From positions 5,580,001 to 5,644,000 of the forward strand of contig NZ_CP036262.1 of NCBI RefSeq assembly GCF_007741495.1: DNA of 64,000 bases. The letters run 5' to 3'. The translations under genes were made by a program, and so were the position numbers. This document shows, one piece after another, positions 46,416 through 56,024 of this stretch. Numbering within the stretch: the stretch's first letter is position 1; every line of letters starts with the position of its first letter. A model generated the notes under the pieces. That model did not search any database. It was not told where the DNA came from and was given only the letters and a program-made list of their open reading frames with translations. The stretch is from Roseimaritima multifibrata. Lineage in GTDB: Bacteria > Planctomycetota > Planctomycetia > Pirellulales > Pirellulaceae.

Positions 46416-49400
46416 TTAGGATTCAAGCGTGACCAGCAGGTCACCCGCTTCGACTTGGCTGCCTCGGTCCATGTTGATCGTGGCCACTTTGCCGTCGCAG
46501 GGAGCATTGATGGTGGTTTCCATTTTCATCGCTTCCAAAACCATTAGCTTCTGGCCTGCTTTGACTCGATCGCCGACATCGACGGCGACGTTGATTACCA
46601 TTCCCGGCATCGAAGCACCGACCTGACCATCGACATTCGGATCGGCTTTGACCGCCGCCTTTTTCTCTGGTTCCAGGGCTCGGTCTTCAATCGTGACTTC
46701 GCGTGGCTGTCCATTCAATTCGAAGAAGACGGTCCGTGTCCCATCGGGATGCGGTTGCCCGGTGGCGAGGTACCTGACAATCAACGTCTTGCCACGTTCG
46801 ATCTCGACAGCGATCTCTTCCCCCGGTTCTTGTCCATAAAAGAAGTTGGGCGTTGGCAGGACATCCACATCGCCGTACGTCTGCATATGCTGGGCATAAT
46901 CTGCAAAGACTTTTTCGTACAACAACGACGACGCGGCGTCGCGGCGAGTCGCCGTTCCGCCCAGCTGTTCGCCAGCCTTTTGGAGAGCTGCATCGACGTC
47001 TGCGGGAGGCATCAGCGCCCCTGGACGTTCGGTCAAAGCCGGTTCGCCTTGTAGAATCGCTTCCATGATGGCGGGTGGGAATCCGCCAACGGGTTGTCCC
47101 ATTCGCCCGGCGACCAAATCGATCACCGACGCGGGGAAGGCAATCGGTTTCTTTTGCTGCAAGACGTCTTCGGCGGTCAGTTCATTCTGAACCATAAAGA
47201 GTGCCATATCGCCAACGGCCTTACTGGTAGGCGTCACTTTGACAATATCGCCTAACATCGCATTGACCGTCGCGTAGGTTTTACAAACCTCCGCCCAACG
47301 ATCCGAAAGCCCTAAGGCTCGGGCCTGCTGGAAGAGATTGGTATACTGCCCACCCGGCATTTCGTGTTCGTACAAATCGCCGGTCGCCGGCAGCACTTGG
47401 CTTTCGAACGGGAGGTAGAATTCGCGAGCGGCTTGCCAGTAAGTCGCCAAGTTCGTCAAGACTTCCGTCTGCAGGGCACTTTCGTGCGAGGAATTCCGCA
47501 GTGCTTCGACCAGGGTATTCAGATTGACCTGAGACGTACCACCGGAAAGTGGCGCAAGTGCCGCATCCGCAATCTGCAGCCCCTCATCCGCAGCCGCCAA
47601 AATCGAGGCCGCTTGCGTGCCCCCCGTATCATGAGTGTGGAAGTGGATCGGGATCCCAACTTCCTCTCGCAAGGCTTTCACCAGCATGCGAGCGGCCGCA
47701 GGCTTGCACAATCCAGCCATGTCCTTGATGGCCAGCAGATGCGCTCCCATGCTCTCCAGTTCCTTCGCCAAACCGACGTAATACTTCAGGTCGTATTTCG
47801 TTCGCTTCGGATTCTGCAGGTCTCCTGAGTAACAGATCGACGCTTCGCAGATCTTGCCTGAATTCAAGACCGCGTCCATCGCGACCTTCATGTTGGGAAC
47901 CCAGTTCAAAGCATCAAAGACGCGGAACACGTCCATTCCCGCGTCGGCTGCTTCTTCGACGAACAACTGAACCACGTTGTCGGGGTAGTTGGTGTACCCG
48001 ACCGCGTTACTTGCTCGCAGCAACATTTGAAACAGGATGTTGGGGACCTCTTCGCGGAGGTCGGCCAAACGCTGCCAAGGACTTTCTTTCAGGAACCGCA
48101 TGCTGGTATCAAACGTGGCCCCTCCCCACATTTCCAGCGAGAACAACTGAGGCGCCAAGCGGGCGTATGCCGGCGCGATCTGCAGCATGTCGTAGGTTCG
48201 CACGCGCGTTGCCAACAAAGACTGATGGGCATCCCGCATCGTCGTGTCGGTGAACAACAACCCTGACTGCTGATCGATCCATTTCCGCAGCCCAGGGATC
48301 CCCTCTTTCAGGAACGCGGTTCGGCTGCCATCGGGGATCGCTCCTTTGGCTTCTGGAACCGGAGCTGGTTGTCGGCGAGTCGCCACGGGACGTCCGACGA
48401 CAAGCGGATTGCCATTAACAATCTGCTCGGCCAGAAACGTCAGCAGCTTCGTCGCACGATCGCGGCGTTTGGGCAGTTGCACCAATTCCGGAGTCTGGTC
48501 GATCAACCGCGTGGTCGCTTCACCAGCCAGGAAGATTTCATTGTTCACCAACCGCATCAAAAACGGAATGTTCGTTTTGACTCCGCGAATCCGAAACTCT
48601 TGAAGGACGCGGTCCATTCGCCGCGAGGCTTCTTTCAACGTCCGTCCACGAGCGGTCACTTTGACCAGCATCGAATCGTAAAACGGATTGACGACGGCTC
48701 CGGAGAAGGCACTTCCGGCATCCAAACGAATCCCTAAGCCAGCGGCTGAACGGTAGTGACTGATCCGTCCGTAATCGGGCCGAAATTCATTTTCGGGATC
48801 TTCGGTGGTGACCCGGCACTGCATCGCAAAGCCATTGGTGCGAAGTTCGGACTGGGGCGGCAACCCCAATTCTTCATCGTCCAGCTTATACCCCTGAGCG
48901 ACCAAGATCTGCGACCGCACCAAGTCGATCCCGGTCACTTCTTCGGTGACGGTGTGTTCGACCTGGATCCGTGGATTGACTTCGATGAAGTAGAATTGTT
49001 GTTGGTCGACGTCGTACAGGAATTCAACTGTACCAGCGTTTTCATAGCCGACTTGGCGGCCAATTTTCAGGGCGGCTTCACACAGTTCTTCACGAATGCT
49101 GGGGGCTAGGTTCGGAGCCGGCGCCAGTTCCACAACTTTTTGGTGACGACGCTGAACGCTGCAATCACGTTCGTACAGATGGAGCAAGTTATTGTGACGA
49201 TCGCCCAGCAGCTGGACCTCCAAGTGACGAGCTCGCTGAACAAAACGTTCGACAAAAACCTCGTCGCTACCAAACGCGGTCTTCGCTTCGCGTTGGGCTT
49301 GCTCAAATTGGCTGGCGACCTCGTCCGCTTTGTGTACGACTCGCATCCCACGACCGCCCCCCCCTTTGGCGGCTTTCAGAATAACAGGGAATCCCATTTC

Positions 49401-49862
49401 CTCGGCGATCGACACCGCTTCTTCAGCTGATTTAAGAGCAACGTTCGTCCCCCCCAGGACGGCTACTCCCGCTTCGGTTGCGACCTGCCGGGCCGACATT
49501 TTGTCCCCCAGAACCCGCAGCGATCGCACGCTTGGTCCGACAAACAGGATTCCAGCTTCTTCCAAGGCCTCGGCAAATTCCGGATTTTCCGACAAAAATC
49601 CGTAACCGGGATGAACGGCGTCGATTTCGTGCTCCAGGCACAGCCGCACGATTTCGGGAATATTCAGATAGGATCGAATGGGTTCCCCAGCGACACCGAT
49701 CTGATACGCCTGGTCGGCCTTGAAGCGGTGCAGGGCGTAACGATCTTCATGGGAATAGATCGCAACGGTGCGAATACCGAGTTCGGTGGCACTGCGAAAG
49801 ACGCGAGTCGCAATTTCACTGCGGTTTGCGACTAAAAGACGCTTGATCGGGCGAACGCTCAT
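46416..49862 (-). CDS. pyc: Pyruvate carboxylase
   Basis: A full-length 1148-residue biotin enzyme that carboxylates pyruvate to oxaloacetate, the main anaplerotic step. The biotin carboxylase domain (residues 1-450) has KAAKGGGGRGMR and the catalytic EVNPRIQVEHTVTEEVTG. The carboxyltransferase domain begins at about residue 530 with DTTMRDAHQSLLATR and has the metal-binding HFHTHDTGG. The biotin carrier domain at the C-terminus has LEAMKMETTINAP with biotinylated Lys1113. I used the ATG at 49862; the codon at 49898 is TTG. It is the alpha-4 single-chain form. Confidence 0.96.
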   Translation of the reverse strand: MSVRPIKRLLVANRSEIATRVFRSATELGIRTVAIYSHEDRYALHRFKADQAYQIGVAGEPIRSYLNIPEIVRLCLEHEIDAVHPGYGFLSENPEFAEALEEAGILFVGPSVRSLRVLGDKMSARQVATEAGVAVLGGTNVALKSAEEAVSIAEEMGFPVILKAAKGGGGRGMRVVHKADEVASQFEQAQREAKTAFGSDEVFVERFVQRARHLEVQLLGDRHNNLLHLYERDCSVQRRHQKVVELAPAPNLAPSIREELCEAALKIGRQVGYENAGTVEFLYDVDQQQFYFIEVNPRIQVEHTVTEEVTGIDLVRSQILVAQGYKLDDEELGLPPQSELRTNGFAMQCRVTTEDPENEFRPDYGRISHYRSAAGLGIRLDAGSAFSGAVVNPFYDSMLVKVTARGRTLKEASRRMDRVLQEFRIRGVKTNIPFLMRLVNNEIFLAGEATTRLIDQTPELVQLPKRRDRATKLLTFLAEQIVNGNPLVVGRPVATRRQPAPVPEAKGAIPDGSRTAFLKEGIPGLRKWIDQQSGLLFTDTTMRDAHQSLLATRVRTYDMLQIAPAYARLAPQLFSLEMWGGATFDTSMRFLKESPWQRLADLREEVPNILFQMLLRASNAVGYTNYPDNVVQLFVEEAADAGMDVFRVFDALNWVPNMKVAMDAVLNSGKICEASICYSGDLQNPKRTKYDLKYYVGLAKELESMGAHLLAIKDMAGLCKPAAARMLVKALREEVGIPIHFHTHDTGGTQAASILAAADEGLQIADAALAPLSGGTSQVNLNTLVEALRNSSHESALQTEVLTNLATYWQAAREFYLPFESQVLPATGDLYEHEMPGGQYTNLFQQARALGLSDRWAEVCKTYATVNAMLGDIVKVTPTSKAVGDMALFMVQNELTAEDVLQQKKPIAFPASVIDLVAGRMGQPVGGFPPAIMEAILQGEPALTERPGALMPPADVDAALQKAGEQLGGTATRRDAASSLLYEKVFADYAQHMQTYGDVDVLPTPNFFYGQEPGEEIAVEIERGKTLIVRYLATGQPHPDGTRTVFFELNGQPREVTIEDRALEPEKKAAVKADPNVDGQVGASMPGMVINVAVDVGDRVKAGQKLMVLEAMKMETTINAPCDGKVATINMDRGSQVEAGDLLVTLES

Positions 49863-50049
49863 GGAAGTGTCGAAGGGGGTAGGTGGCAAGTTAGTCAATC
49901 GAGGAAGGAGGAATTTAACCTACTAACTACCTACAATGCCAGAAGGCCGCCCCTAAGTTATGAGCGAAAGCGACCCCGGCGCTACCCCAAACCGCAAAAC
50001 TGCCACGGTCGACGCGGGTGGTGGTCCGTAGGAGAGGGAATCAGAACCC

Positions 50050-50340
50050 AAATTCCTAGCGGAACGGGGAGAGCCCTTCGGCCCAAAAACCACTCCGCAA
50101 AACGGCCGGACGGCTTGCGCCGTACCGCTAAGAAAGGATCGCGAACCACAAATTCTTAGCGGAAGGGCGCGAGCCCTCCGGCCCCGCAACCACTCAGCAA
50201 GAAAGGCCGGACGGCTTGCGCCGTACCGCTAAGAAAGGATCCCGAATCACAAATTCTTAGCGGAAGGGCGCGAGCCCTCCGGCCCGAAAACCACTCCGCA
50301 AGAAAGGCCGGACGGCTTGCGCCGTGCCGCTATGAAAGGA
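50050..50340. repeat. GNRA-hairpin repeat array 5 (100-101 base units)
   Basis: Forward units start near 50055, 50156 and 50257, each followed by a reverse-oriented unit (GGACGGCTTGCGCCGTACCG or GTGCCG). The bulged base in the reverse unit is T in two copies where other arrays have C or A. The first forward unit has a different loop (GGAGAGCCC), so it is degenerate. The array fills most of 49863-50352 between pyruvate carboxylase and the flagellar operon; no gene is visible there. Confidence 0.9.
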
Positions 50341-50352
50341 TCGCGAATCGCT

Positions 50353-50856
50353 TTAGCTTGCTTCGTCCAACAACCCTCCACCGGTCACCTGACCGGCCGG
50401 CTGACGATTGTAGGTTTGCGGGCGAGCGGTACTCGGTAGCAGCAACCTTAGAAAGTGGCTGGTGGTATCGGCCAAATGATACTGGCAGACAAACAGCGAC
50501 AAAGCCTCCTCTCGCACCAAATCAATCTCACTCGAAAGTTTTTGACAGCGATCCAGCAATTCACTGGCGAGCGTCAATTCATCTGCATCGGCGGGTGCCT
50601 GCCGCAATGCATCGCGAAGCGAATAGACTGGCCGGTCGCTGGCGACCCGACTGAGCAGTGCGCTGCGATGTTCCAGCAGTTTTTCCAACTGGTCCAACCC
50701 CAACCGCAAACCGACCGTCGCTTCGGGCAACGACGCGAATGCACCGTCTTTCGTCAATCCTCGAGTCGTTTGGACTGCGGCATTCAGCTCTCCGACAGCC
50801 GTTTCCATCTGATCTAAATATTCGGTTAGATCTTCATACCAATTTGCATCGACCAT
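50353..50856 (-). CDS. flgN: FlgN-like flagellar chaperone
   Basis: A 167-residue helical protein of the FlgN family, export chaperones for the hook-associated proteins FlgK and FlgL. Helices cover most of the chain (DLTEYLDQMETAVGELNAAV, then SLRDALRQAPADADEL and LASELLDRCQKLSSEIDLVRE). FlgN is poorly conserved, so the call relies mainly on its position as the last gene of a flagellar operon, four bases after the rod-binding protein gene. The C-terminal 25 residues are polar and likely disordered. Confidence 0.7.
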   Translation of the reverse strand: MVDANWYEDLTEYLDQMETAVGELNAAVQTTRGLTKDGAFASLPEATVGLRLGLDQLEKLLEHRSALLSRVASDRPVYSLRDALRQAPADADELTLASELLDRCQKLSSEIDLVREEALSLFVCQYHLADTTSHFLRLLLPSTARPQTYNRQPAGQVTGGGLLDEAS

Positions 50857-50860
50857 TTGA

Positions 50861-51268
50861 TTACCCTCGACGAAGCGTGAATAAATCGTACATCGGGTCG
50901 GCGATTTGATCGGCCGATGCCTCGGTCATCTCTTCCACCAAAACCTGATCCAATTGTTTCTGAAAAATCTCTTCGGTTTGCCCACCATGAAAATAGGCTG
51001 GCTTGGTAACCGTTTCTCGCATGGAGGCCAACATCTGCCCGAACATCGTTTCTCCGACGAACTGCCGGAACGCATCCTTCATTTCACTTGTCTCTTCGCC
51101 ATCGACCGACAGCCCACTACCGGAGGGCGCGTTATCGGCAGCCAGTCCGCCCACTCCCGGCGCACCTAAACTCTCCTGCTTGGCCAACAAATTGCTAGCC
51201 GAGTTAGTCTGGGACATCGCCGTAGCGGAATAGCGTTGGCCCACCAACGGATTTGATGAAAGGTCCAT
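50861..51268 (-). CDS. flgJ: Flagellar rod-binding protein FlgJ, without muramidase domain
   Basis: A 135-residue protein matching the N-terminal rod-binding domain of FlgJ, which helps assemble the rod through the periplasm. The helical core MKDAFRQFVGETMFGQMLAS and FQKQLDQVLVEEMTEASADQ is clear. It stops where enterobacterial FlgJ continues into a peptidoglycan hydrolase domain, as in many bacteria where that enzyme is separate. The ATG at 51268 (MDLSSNP) does not overlap flgI; an ATG 11 codons upstream would. Confidence 0.82.
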   Translation of the reverse strand: MDLSSNPLVGQRYSATAMSQTNSASNLLAKQESLGAPGVGGLAADNAPSGSGLSVDGEETSEMKDAFRQFVGETMFGQMLASMRETVTKPAYFHGGQTEEIFQKQLDQVLVEEMTEASADQIADPMYDLFTLRRG

Positions 51269-51278
51269 ATCGTTTTGC

Positions 51279-52409
51279 CTACTGGAAGATGACCTCGCCA
51301 TACAAATCGCCTTTTAACTTCAGCGTTTTGATAATGGCGATCAGGTCTTCGGTGGGAACATCCAACGCATTGAGAGCGTCTGCAAGATTCTTAAGTTTGG
51401 CGTTCTGCTGTGGAGGTGCTTGAGGATCCAGCGGCATGGTGGTATCCAGTGGAACAAATGTCTTCATCGGAACCGCTTCGATCCGTAGACCTCGATGCGA
51501 AATCAACACGGGCGCGATTTCAACATCTTCGCCAATCACCACAACTCCGTCTCTCTCATTGATCACGACGCGTGATGAGTTTTTGGGTAATTGAATCGGG
51601 ATATTCAGAATCAGCGAAATGAAACTGACGGGGTTTTCCCGATAAACCGGCGGGATAGGAACTTCCACATAAGATTGACCGATCGCACGCGCCTTCAAGG
51701 CACGATCCGAAGCGTTCGCGTTCGCTCCCGCGATTCCAATCGTGATCTCGCCCAAGTTGTTGATCTCTTCTTCGATCCGAAACGCTGTGTCAAAGGTCGC
51801 GAAATCTCGATTGATAATCAGAGTGATTTTTCCGCCGGCAGAAAACGAGGTGTTAACCGTCGCTTCCATCTTTGCGCCTCCTTGGATGGTTGCCGTGGTC
51901 CGAGCCTCATCCGGTGATAACTGCAGCGGCCCTTCCGCCAATGCGAAGACTTTCTGATTATCCGAGCGAGGTCCCAACAGCGGCGTCAGCATTAAGTAAC
52001 CACCTTCCAGGCTTTTAGCGCTGATCGCGTTCACTCGCAGATTGATGGTGTCTCCCTGCTGTGCACCGGTGGGCGGGATCTGTGCCGAGACAAAAACGAG
52101 GGCAACATTTTTGGCCGTTTCAACATCGCTTAAATCCAGCTGGCCCGCCATGTCGCGATCGACTTGACCTCCCATCAATTGCATCATCCGTGCCAGGGCT
52201 CGAGCCGTCGGGCGAGCGTTCGGGTCTCCGGTTCCCTGCAGGCCCACGACCAACCCCAGACCTTGCAGCGTATTTCCCTCCTGACCTTTCAGGCGGCAGA
52301 TATCCCCTAACATCAGTCCACCAGCAACCCCAGGCGAAGCGGGCACCAACAGCGACGCCCCTCCAACCATCAGCGCGAGCAGGAGGGCCGAGATGAACCG
52401 AGGAAACAT
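51279..52409 (-). CDS. flgI: Flagellar P-ring protein
   Basis: A 376-residue protein that forms the P ring in the peptidoglycan. After a signal peptide (MFPRFISALLLALMVGGASLL), the family blocks are LKGQEGNTLQGLGLVVGLQGTGD, GGYLMLTPL, INLGEITIGIAG-like strands and DVPTEDLIAIIKTLKLKGDLYGE. The length agrees with the family. The start at 52409 was chosen because it leads straight into the signal peptide; the frame continues 54 codons upstream through the end of flgH. Confidence 0.92.
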   Translation of the reverse strand: MFPRFISALLLALMVGGASLLVPASPGVAGGLMLGDICRLKGQEGNTLQGLGLVVGLQGTGDPNARPTARALARMMQLMGGQVDRDMAGQLDLSDVETAKNVALVFVSAQIPPTGAQQGDTINLRVNAISAKSLEGGYLMLTPLLGPRSDNQKVFALAEGPLQLSPDEARTTATIQGGAKMEATVNTSFSAGGKITLIINRDFATFDTAFRIEEEINNLGEITIGIAGANANASDRALKARAIGQSYVEVPIPPVYRENPVSFISLILNIPIQLPKNSSRVVINERDGVVVIGEDVEIAPVLISHRGLRIEAVPMKTFVPLDTTMPLDPQAPPQQNAKLKNLADALNALDVPTEDLIAIIKTLKLKGDLYGEVIFQ

Positions 52410-52464
52410 AATAAATTCGCCGTGGAAGAACGTGAGCGGATAAAAAGTGAGTGACCGGAAGGAC

Positions 52465-53253
52465 TCAGAATGGTTGGAAACGATCAAGCAAGCGTGTGAA
52501 CCAACCACGTTCATAACCTTCGCGAATCCGGCCTCGTTCGTCTTTGCGGATTTCGGCATCCAGAAGATCACGGCTAAGCAGCACGTTGTCAGGCCCGATA
52601 TCTCTGGCTCGACAAACGCCGATCAACGAGGTTTCAAAGACACTATCGTTCACCCAAATTGATTTATTTGCTTCTAAAACCAAATTCCCGTTTGGCAAAA
52701 TGTCGACGATCTCTGCAGCAATATTGAAAGACAACGATTCTTGGGATTGGATCGATGAATCCGCACGGTACTGCGACTGCATCGTCCCACCGATCTCGGG
52801 ATCCCCCGACGGCTGAGGTGCCGGCGAAAGCTGTCCACCGGTCAACCGCACCCACTCTTCCAGAACGATGTCGTAGATCCCATTCTTTCGCGAGGAGGCT
52901 TTACCTTGAGCCCGCATCTGAGCGATTTCGTCGACCCGGATGGTGACCACGTCGTGCTTTGCATACTGCTGAAGTGGCGGTGGTGGTACATACGTCCAAC
53001 TGGCTTGGCTGAGATTCGCTTGAGGCCCATAGTTACTCGGACCGGGCATCGGATATTGCCCCTGGCCCGCAGGCTGGCCGGCCATCCCCGGAGGGTAGTT
53101 TGCACCCGGATTTGCCATCGGAGGCGGCTGATGAAAAAGGCTACTCTCTTGAGCTGCCAACGGTCCACTGACGGCAGCCCCAAGGAGGGCTCCAACCAGA
53201 AGTAAAATCCGTTTGCCGGTTCTGCGTACGTGAGTCAAAGGAATGTTGTTCAT
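52465..53253 (-). CDS. flgH: Flagellar L-ring protein
   Basis: A 262-residue L-ring protein, which lines the outer membrane pore for the rod. The conserved core is VVTIRVDEIAQMRAQGKASS, NIAAEIVDILPNGNLVLEANKS and GVCRARDIGPDN. The N-terminus has a signal peptide but no lipobox Cys: the cleavage region reads SGPLAAQES, while most FlgH proteins are lipoproteins. A Pro/Gly-rich stretch of about 60 residues precedes the core. Its ATG overlaps the stop of flgA in ATGA. Confidence 0.9.
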   Translation of the reverse strand: MNNIPLTHVRRTGKRILLLVGALLGAAVSGPLAAQESSLFHQPPPMANPGANYPPGMAGQPAGQGQYPMPGPSNYGPQANLSQASWTYVPPPPLQQYAKHDVVTIRVDEIAQMRAQGKASSRKNGIYDIVLEEWVRLTGGQLSPAPQPSGDPEIGGTMQSQYRADSSIQSQESLSFNIAAEIVDILPNGNLVLEANKSIWVNDSVFETSLIGVCRARDIGPDNVLLSRDLLDAEIRKDERGRIREGYERGWFTRLLDRFQPF

Positions 53254-54239
53254 GGCGAGAACCTCGCTGGGGTCTGCGGGGGTCGCGTCAAGATTTCAAC
53301 TTTGCCCGGTGCGACGACTCGAGCCAACAATCGACGTCTCGGTTCCGATGTTTCAACTTGAATAAGCCTCCCATGGCTCCCTTCCTCCATCGCTTTGCCT
53401 CCGGTCCGGACGACGATCCCGCCTCCAACAACACAAATTTCCAATAGGTCTCCGCGTTGAATCAAAATCGGCGCCCCAACGTTAAGCTTTTCCAGGGGAC
53501 GGCCCTGATAAACATTGTCCTGTAACTGCTGTCCGACCACGGAAGCGATGTCCAGGACCATTCCCTCCGTCGAATCCCCTTTTTCCAGAGGAGCGAGGAC
53601 GAGGTCGGCAGGTGAGAGGATCTGGCCGCGTCGCAACATCCTTGTCGCCGTCGCAACGAGGGGCAGGGGAGGTTCTTCCGCCGTCGGTGGCGGAACCACC
53701 ACGGACGCCGTAATTGCCGAGGAGAGGGGCAGGGAAGTCGTCTGTTGAAAACCGGTCCGCTGAATGGGCACTTTGGCTGCGGAACGCGGGTTCGCAACAA
53801 GGGTCGACGGCACGTCCGGTTTCGCTACTGTCGTTGTTCCAGCAGAGACCGACGACTGCGGTGTGACCGGAGCGGAATTTTGTTGGCGAGCCAAATCGGT
53901 TGATGCGACAGACGCCTCCACCGCAATCGACATGGGCCCCGACCAACGAATCGCGGTAGTCGGTCCAACGCGACGCGATAGCGCATCGGCGATCCGTTGC
54001 CGTTCCAGCGTCAGACTGCGGCCATCTGGAGGCAACAAACCAACCACCAGGGCTCCGAGCGACTCCCATTCGGCAGGAACAGTACCGATCGGTTTGGCGA
54101 CATCTCGCAACCGAATCAAGGATGACTCGGTTGAAACCTGCCCCAAGGACTGCAGCGCCCAGATTTGCGGAGCGGCATGTGGCGAGACCTGGGCGTGCGC
54201 AATCGCACACCACCCGATCCACACCAACAATACTCCCAT
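53250..54239 (-). CDS. flgA: Flagella basal body P-ring formation protein
   Basis: A 329-residue periplasmic chaperone for P-ring assembly. A signal peptide (LLVWIGWCAIAHAQ) is followed by an N-terminal domain, a Pro/Ser/Thr-rich linker of about 80 residues, and a C-terminal SAF and FlgA domain: ATRMLRRGQILSPADLVLAP, then VGAPILIQRGDLLEICVVGGG and LARVVAPGKVEI. Typical FlgA is about 220-250 residues; the long linker accounts for the extra length. The start was moved from GTG at 54299 to ATG at 54239. Confidence 0.85.
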   Translation of the reverse strand: MGVLLVWIGWCAIAHAQVSPHAAPQIWALQSLGQVSTESSLIRLRDVAKPIGTVPAEWESLGALVVGLLPPDGRSLTLERQRIADALSRRVGPTTAIRWSGPMSIAVEASVASTDLARQQNSAPVTPQSSVSAGTTTVAKPDVPSTLVANPRSAAKVPIQRTGFQQTTSLPLSSAITASVVVPPPTAEEPPLPLVATATRMLRRGQILSPADLVLAPLEKGDSTEGMVLDIASVVGQQLQDNVYQGRPLEKLNVGAPILIQRGDLLEICVVGGGIVVRTGGKAMEEGSHGRLIQVETSEPRRRLLARVVAPGKVEILTRPPQTPARFSP

Positions 54240-54330
54240 CCGGTTACCGATCAAAATAAGACACTCACATGTAGAAAAGGAGACGAAAACCAACAACACC
54301 CACTCAGAACTTTGATCCTTAACATCGTTA

Positions 54331-55137
54331 CTAGAATCGTCGCAAGTTCGAAATCGTTTGCATCATCTGGTCGCCGGCCTGGACCGCTTGACTGTTCAGT
54401 TCAAAGGCTCGCTGGGTGGTGATCAAATCGATCAACTCCTGCACCGGTTCGACGTTGCTGGCTTCTAAATATCCCTGGTTTAGGACTCCCAACCCATCGT
54501 CGCCGGGGTTTGCGTCCAACGCTTGCCCGGAAGCGTCGGTCTGCTGGTACATGTTCTCCCCAACTTTCAACAGACCATCCGGATTAACGAACTGCGAAAG
54601 CTGCACCTGGCCCAGTTCCGCAAGTTCAACCTGCCCAGGCAGGCGAGCCATGACCACACCGTTGGTATTGATCACAACGTTCGTGGCGTCTTGAGGTATA
54701 TCAATGGGCGGATCAAGCAGACGTCCAGTCTGAGCCGACCCGATCACCAGTTGACCATTGGCGTTGATGTCAAGGTTACCGGCTCGGGTATACATCGGCG
54801 TTTGGGTACTGGGGTCGGTGACCTTCAAATACCCTTGCCCCTGGATCGCGACATCCAGATCACGGCCGGTAGGCTGGAGCGTTCCTTGACGTTGATCGGT
54901 TTGGGTACTGGTCACCCGGACTCCCAGCCCGACCTGGGTTCCTACCGGCGTAGGATTCTGCTGTGCGTCCATCGCCCCCGGATAGACCTCGTGCCGGTAG
55001 AGCAGGTCCTCAAAATTCGCACGGTCTTTCTTGAAGCCCGTCGTATTGATATTGGCCAAATTATTAGCGATCACATCCAACTTGGTTTGCATCGCATCCA
55101 TACCGGTGGCGGCGGTATACAGCGTTTGAACGCTCAT
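54331..55137 (-). CDS. flgG: Flagellar distal rod protein
   Basis: A 268-residue distal-rod subunit. It starts with the flagellar rod motif LYTAATGMDAMQTKLDVIANNLANINTTGFKK and ends with the matching helix EPVQELIDLITTQRAFELNSQAVQAGDQMMQTISNLRRF. The central GRDLDVAIQGQGYLKV identifies FlgG. It lies 50 bases after flgF. The rest of the operon follows after 91 bases. Confidence 0.95.
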   Translation of the reverse strand: MSVQTLYTAATGMDAMQTKLDVIANNLANINTTGFKKDRANFEDLLYRHEVYPGAMDAQQNPTPVGTQVGLGVRVTSTQTDQRQGTLQPTGRDLDVAIQGQGYLKVTDPSTQTPMYTRAGNLDINANGQLVIGSAQTGRLLDPPIDIPQDATNVVINTNGVVMARLPGQVELAELGQVQLSQFVNPDGLLKVGENMYQQTDASGQALDANPGDDGLGVLNQGYLEASNVEPVQELIDLITTQRAFELNSQAVQAGDQMMQTISNLRRF

Positions 55138-55187
55138 CGTCAGGTTCCTCGAACAACGGGGTGTTTTACTATTTAGTTTTCAATGAC

Positions 55188-55934
55188 TTACAAAACGCGC
55201 GAGACCAACTGACCGGTCACTTGATCCTGGTTTTGAATCATTCGGACATTGGCCTCGTAGACCCGCGAGGTCTCAATCAGTTCCATCATCGCCGACGTCG
55301 GATTGACCCCCGACTGCTCTAACGCCCCGGTGACTACCGGACGTTCCGTCGCATCGGCAAGGTCAAATTCGGCAAGCGGTTTGAATTCATTTCCCCCCAG
55401 GTGAGCCAAATCGCCAAGCGATTTTGGGCGGGCGATCATCAATTCTTGTTGAATGCCCAGCTGGTCAATTCGGCCTCCGTCCAAGGTCTGATAGGGCAAG
55501 CGAGGATCGATTTGAATCGGTTTCCCATCTTTGCCCATCACCTGCTGTCCGGACTGAGTGATCATTTTTCCTGATGCATCAAAGAGGAAATTGCCCGCTC
55601 GGGTGAGACGTTGCTCGTCCCCCTCTTCGACGACAAAGAAGGACCCTTCCTCGTTGATGGCAAAATCGGTCTTATTTCCTGTTTGCCGGATCGGACCGAC
55701 CGCAAACTGCGTCTGAACTTCCTGAGCGGTCACCCCACCACCCACGTCATCGGCACCTCCCAGTCCTGGCGAAATATTCCCCTCTTCAATCATTTCGGAG
55801 AAACGAGCCTGCAGGATCGCGTTTTGAGGGCGGTAGCCTGGAGTTTCCACATTTGCCAAATTGTTACTCAATACCTGCAGTCGGTGATTCTGAACATTCG
55901 CACCGGCCGCCGACATATAGACGCCATAGGACAT
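55188..55934 (-). CDS. flgF: Flagellar proximal rod protein FlgF-like
   Basis: A 248-residue rod protein with the N-terminal MSAAGANVQNHRLQVLSNNLANVETPGY and the C-terminal helix MMELIETSRVYEANVRMIQNQDQ of the FlgF/FlgG family. The middle has FAINEEGSFFVVE. Its position before flgG and its shorter chain favour FlgF. The start is uncertain: ATG at 55934 gives the usual rod-protein N-terminus, while ATG at 55985 would add 17 residues. It begins the operon and is divergent from ispE. Confidence 0.85.
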   Translation of the reverse strand: MSYGVYMSAAGANVQNHRLQVLSNNLANVETPGYRPQNAILQARFSEMIEEGNISPGLGGADDVGGGVTAQEVQTQFAVGPIRQTGNKTDFAINEEGSFFVVEEGDEQRLTRAGNFLFDASGKMITQSGQQVMGKDGKPIQIDPRLPYQTLDGGRIDQLGIQQELMIARPKSLGDLAHLGGNEFKPLAEFDLADATERPVVTGALEQSGVNPTSAMMELIETSRVYEANVRMIQNQDQVTGQLVSRVL

Positions 55935-56024
55935 ATTTATTTTTCGTCGGAAAGCGGAATCCCCCCCGATTTCGACAACTTCCATTTGTCCATATCAATT
56001 AAACGAGCGACGGAGCAAGAGCGG

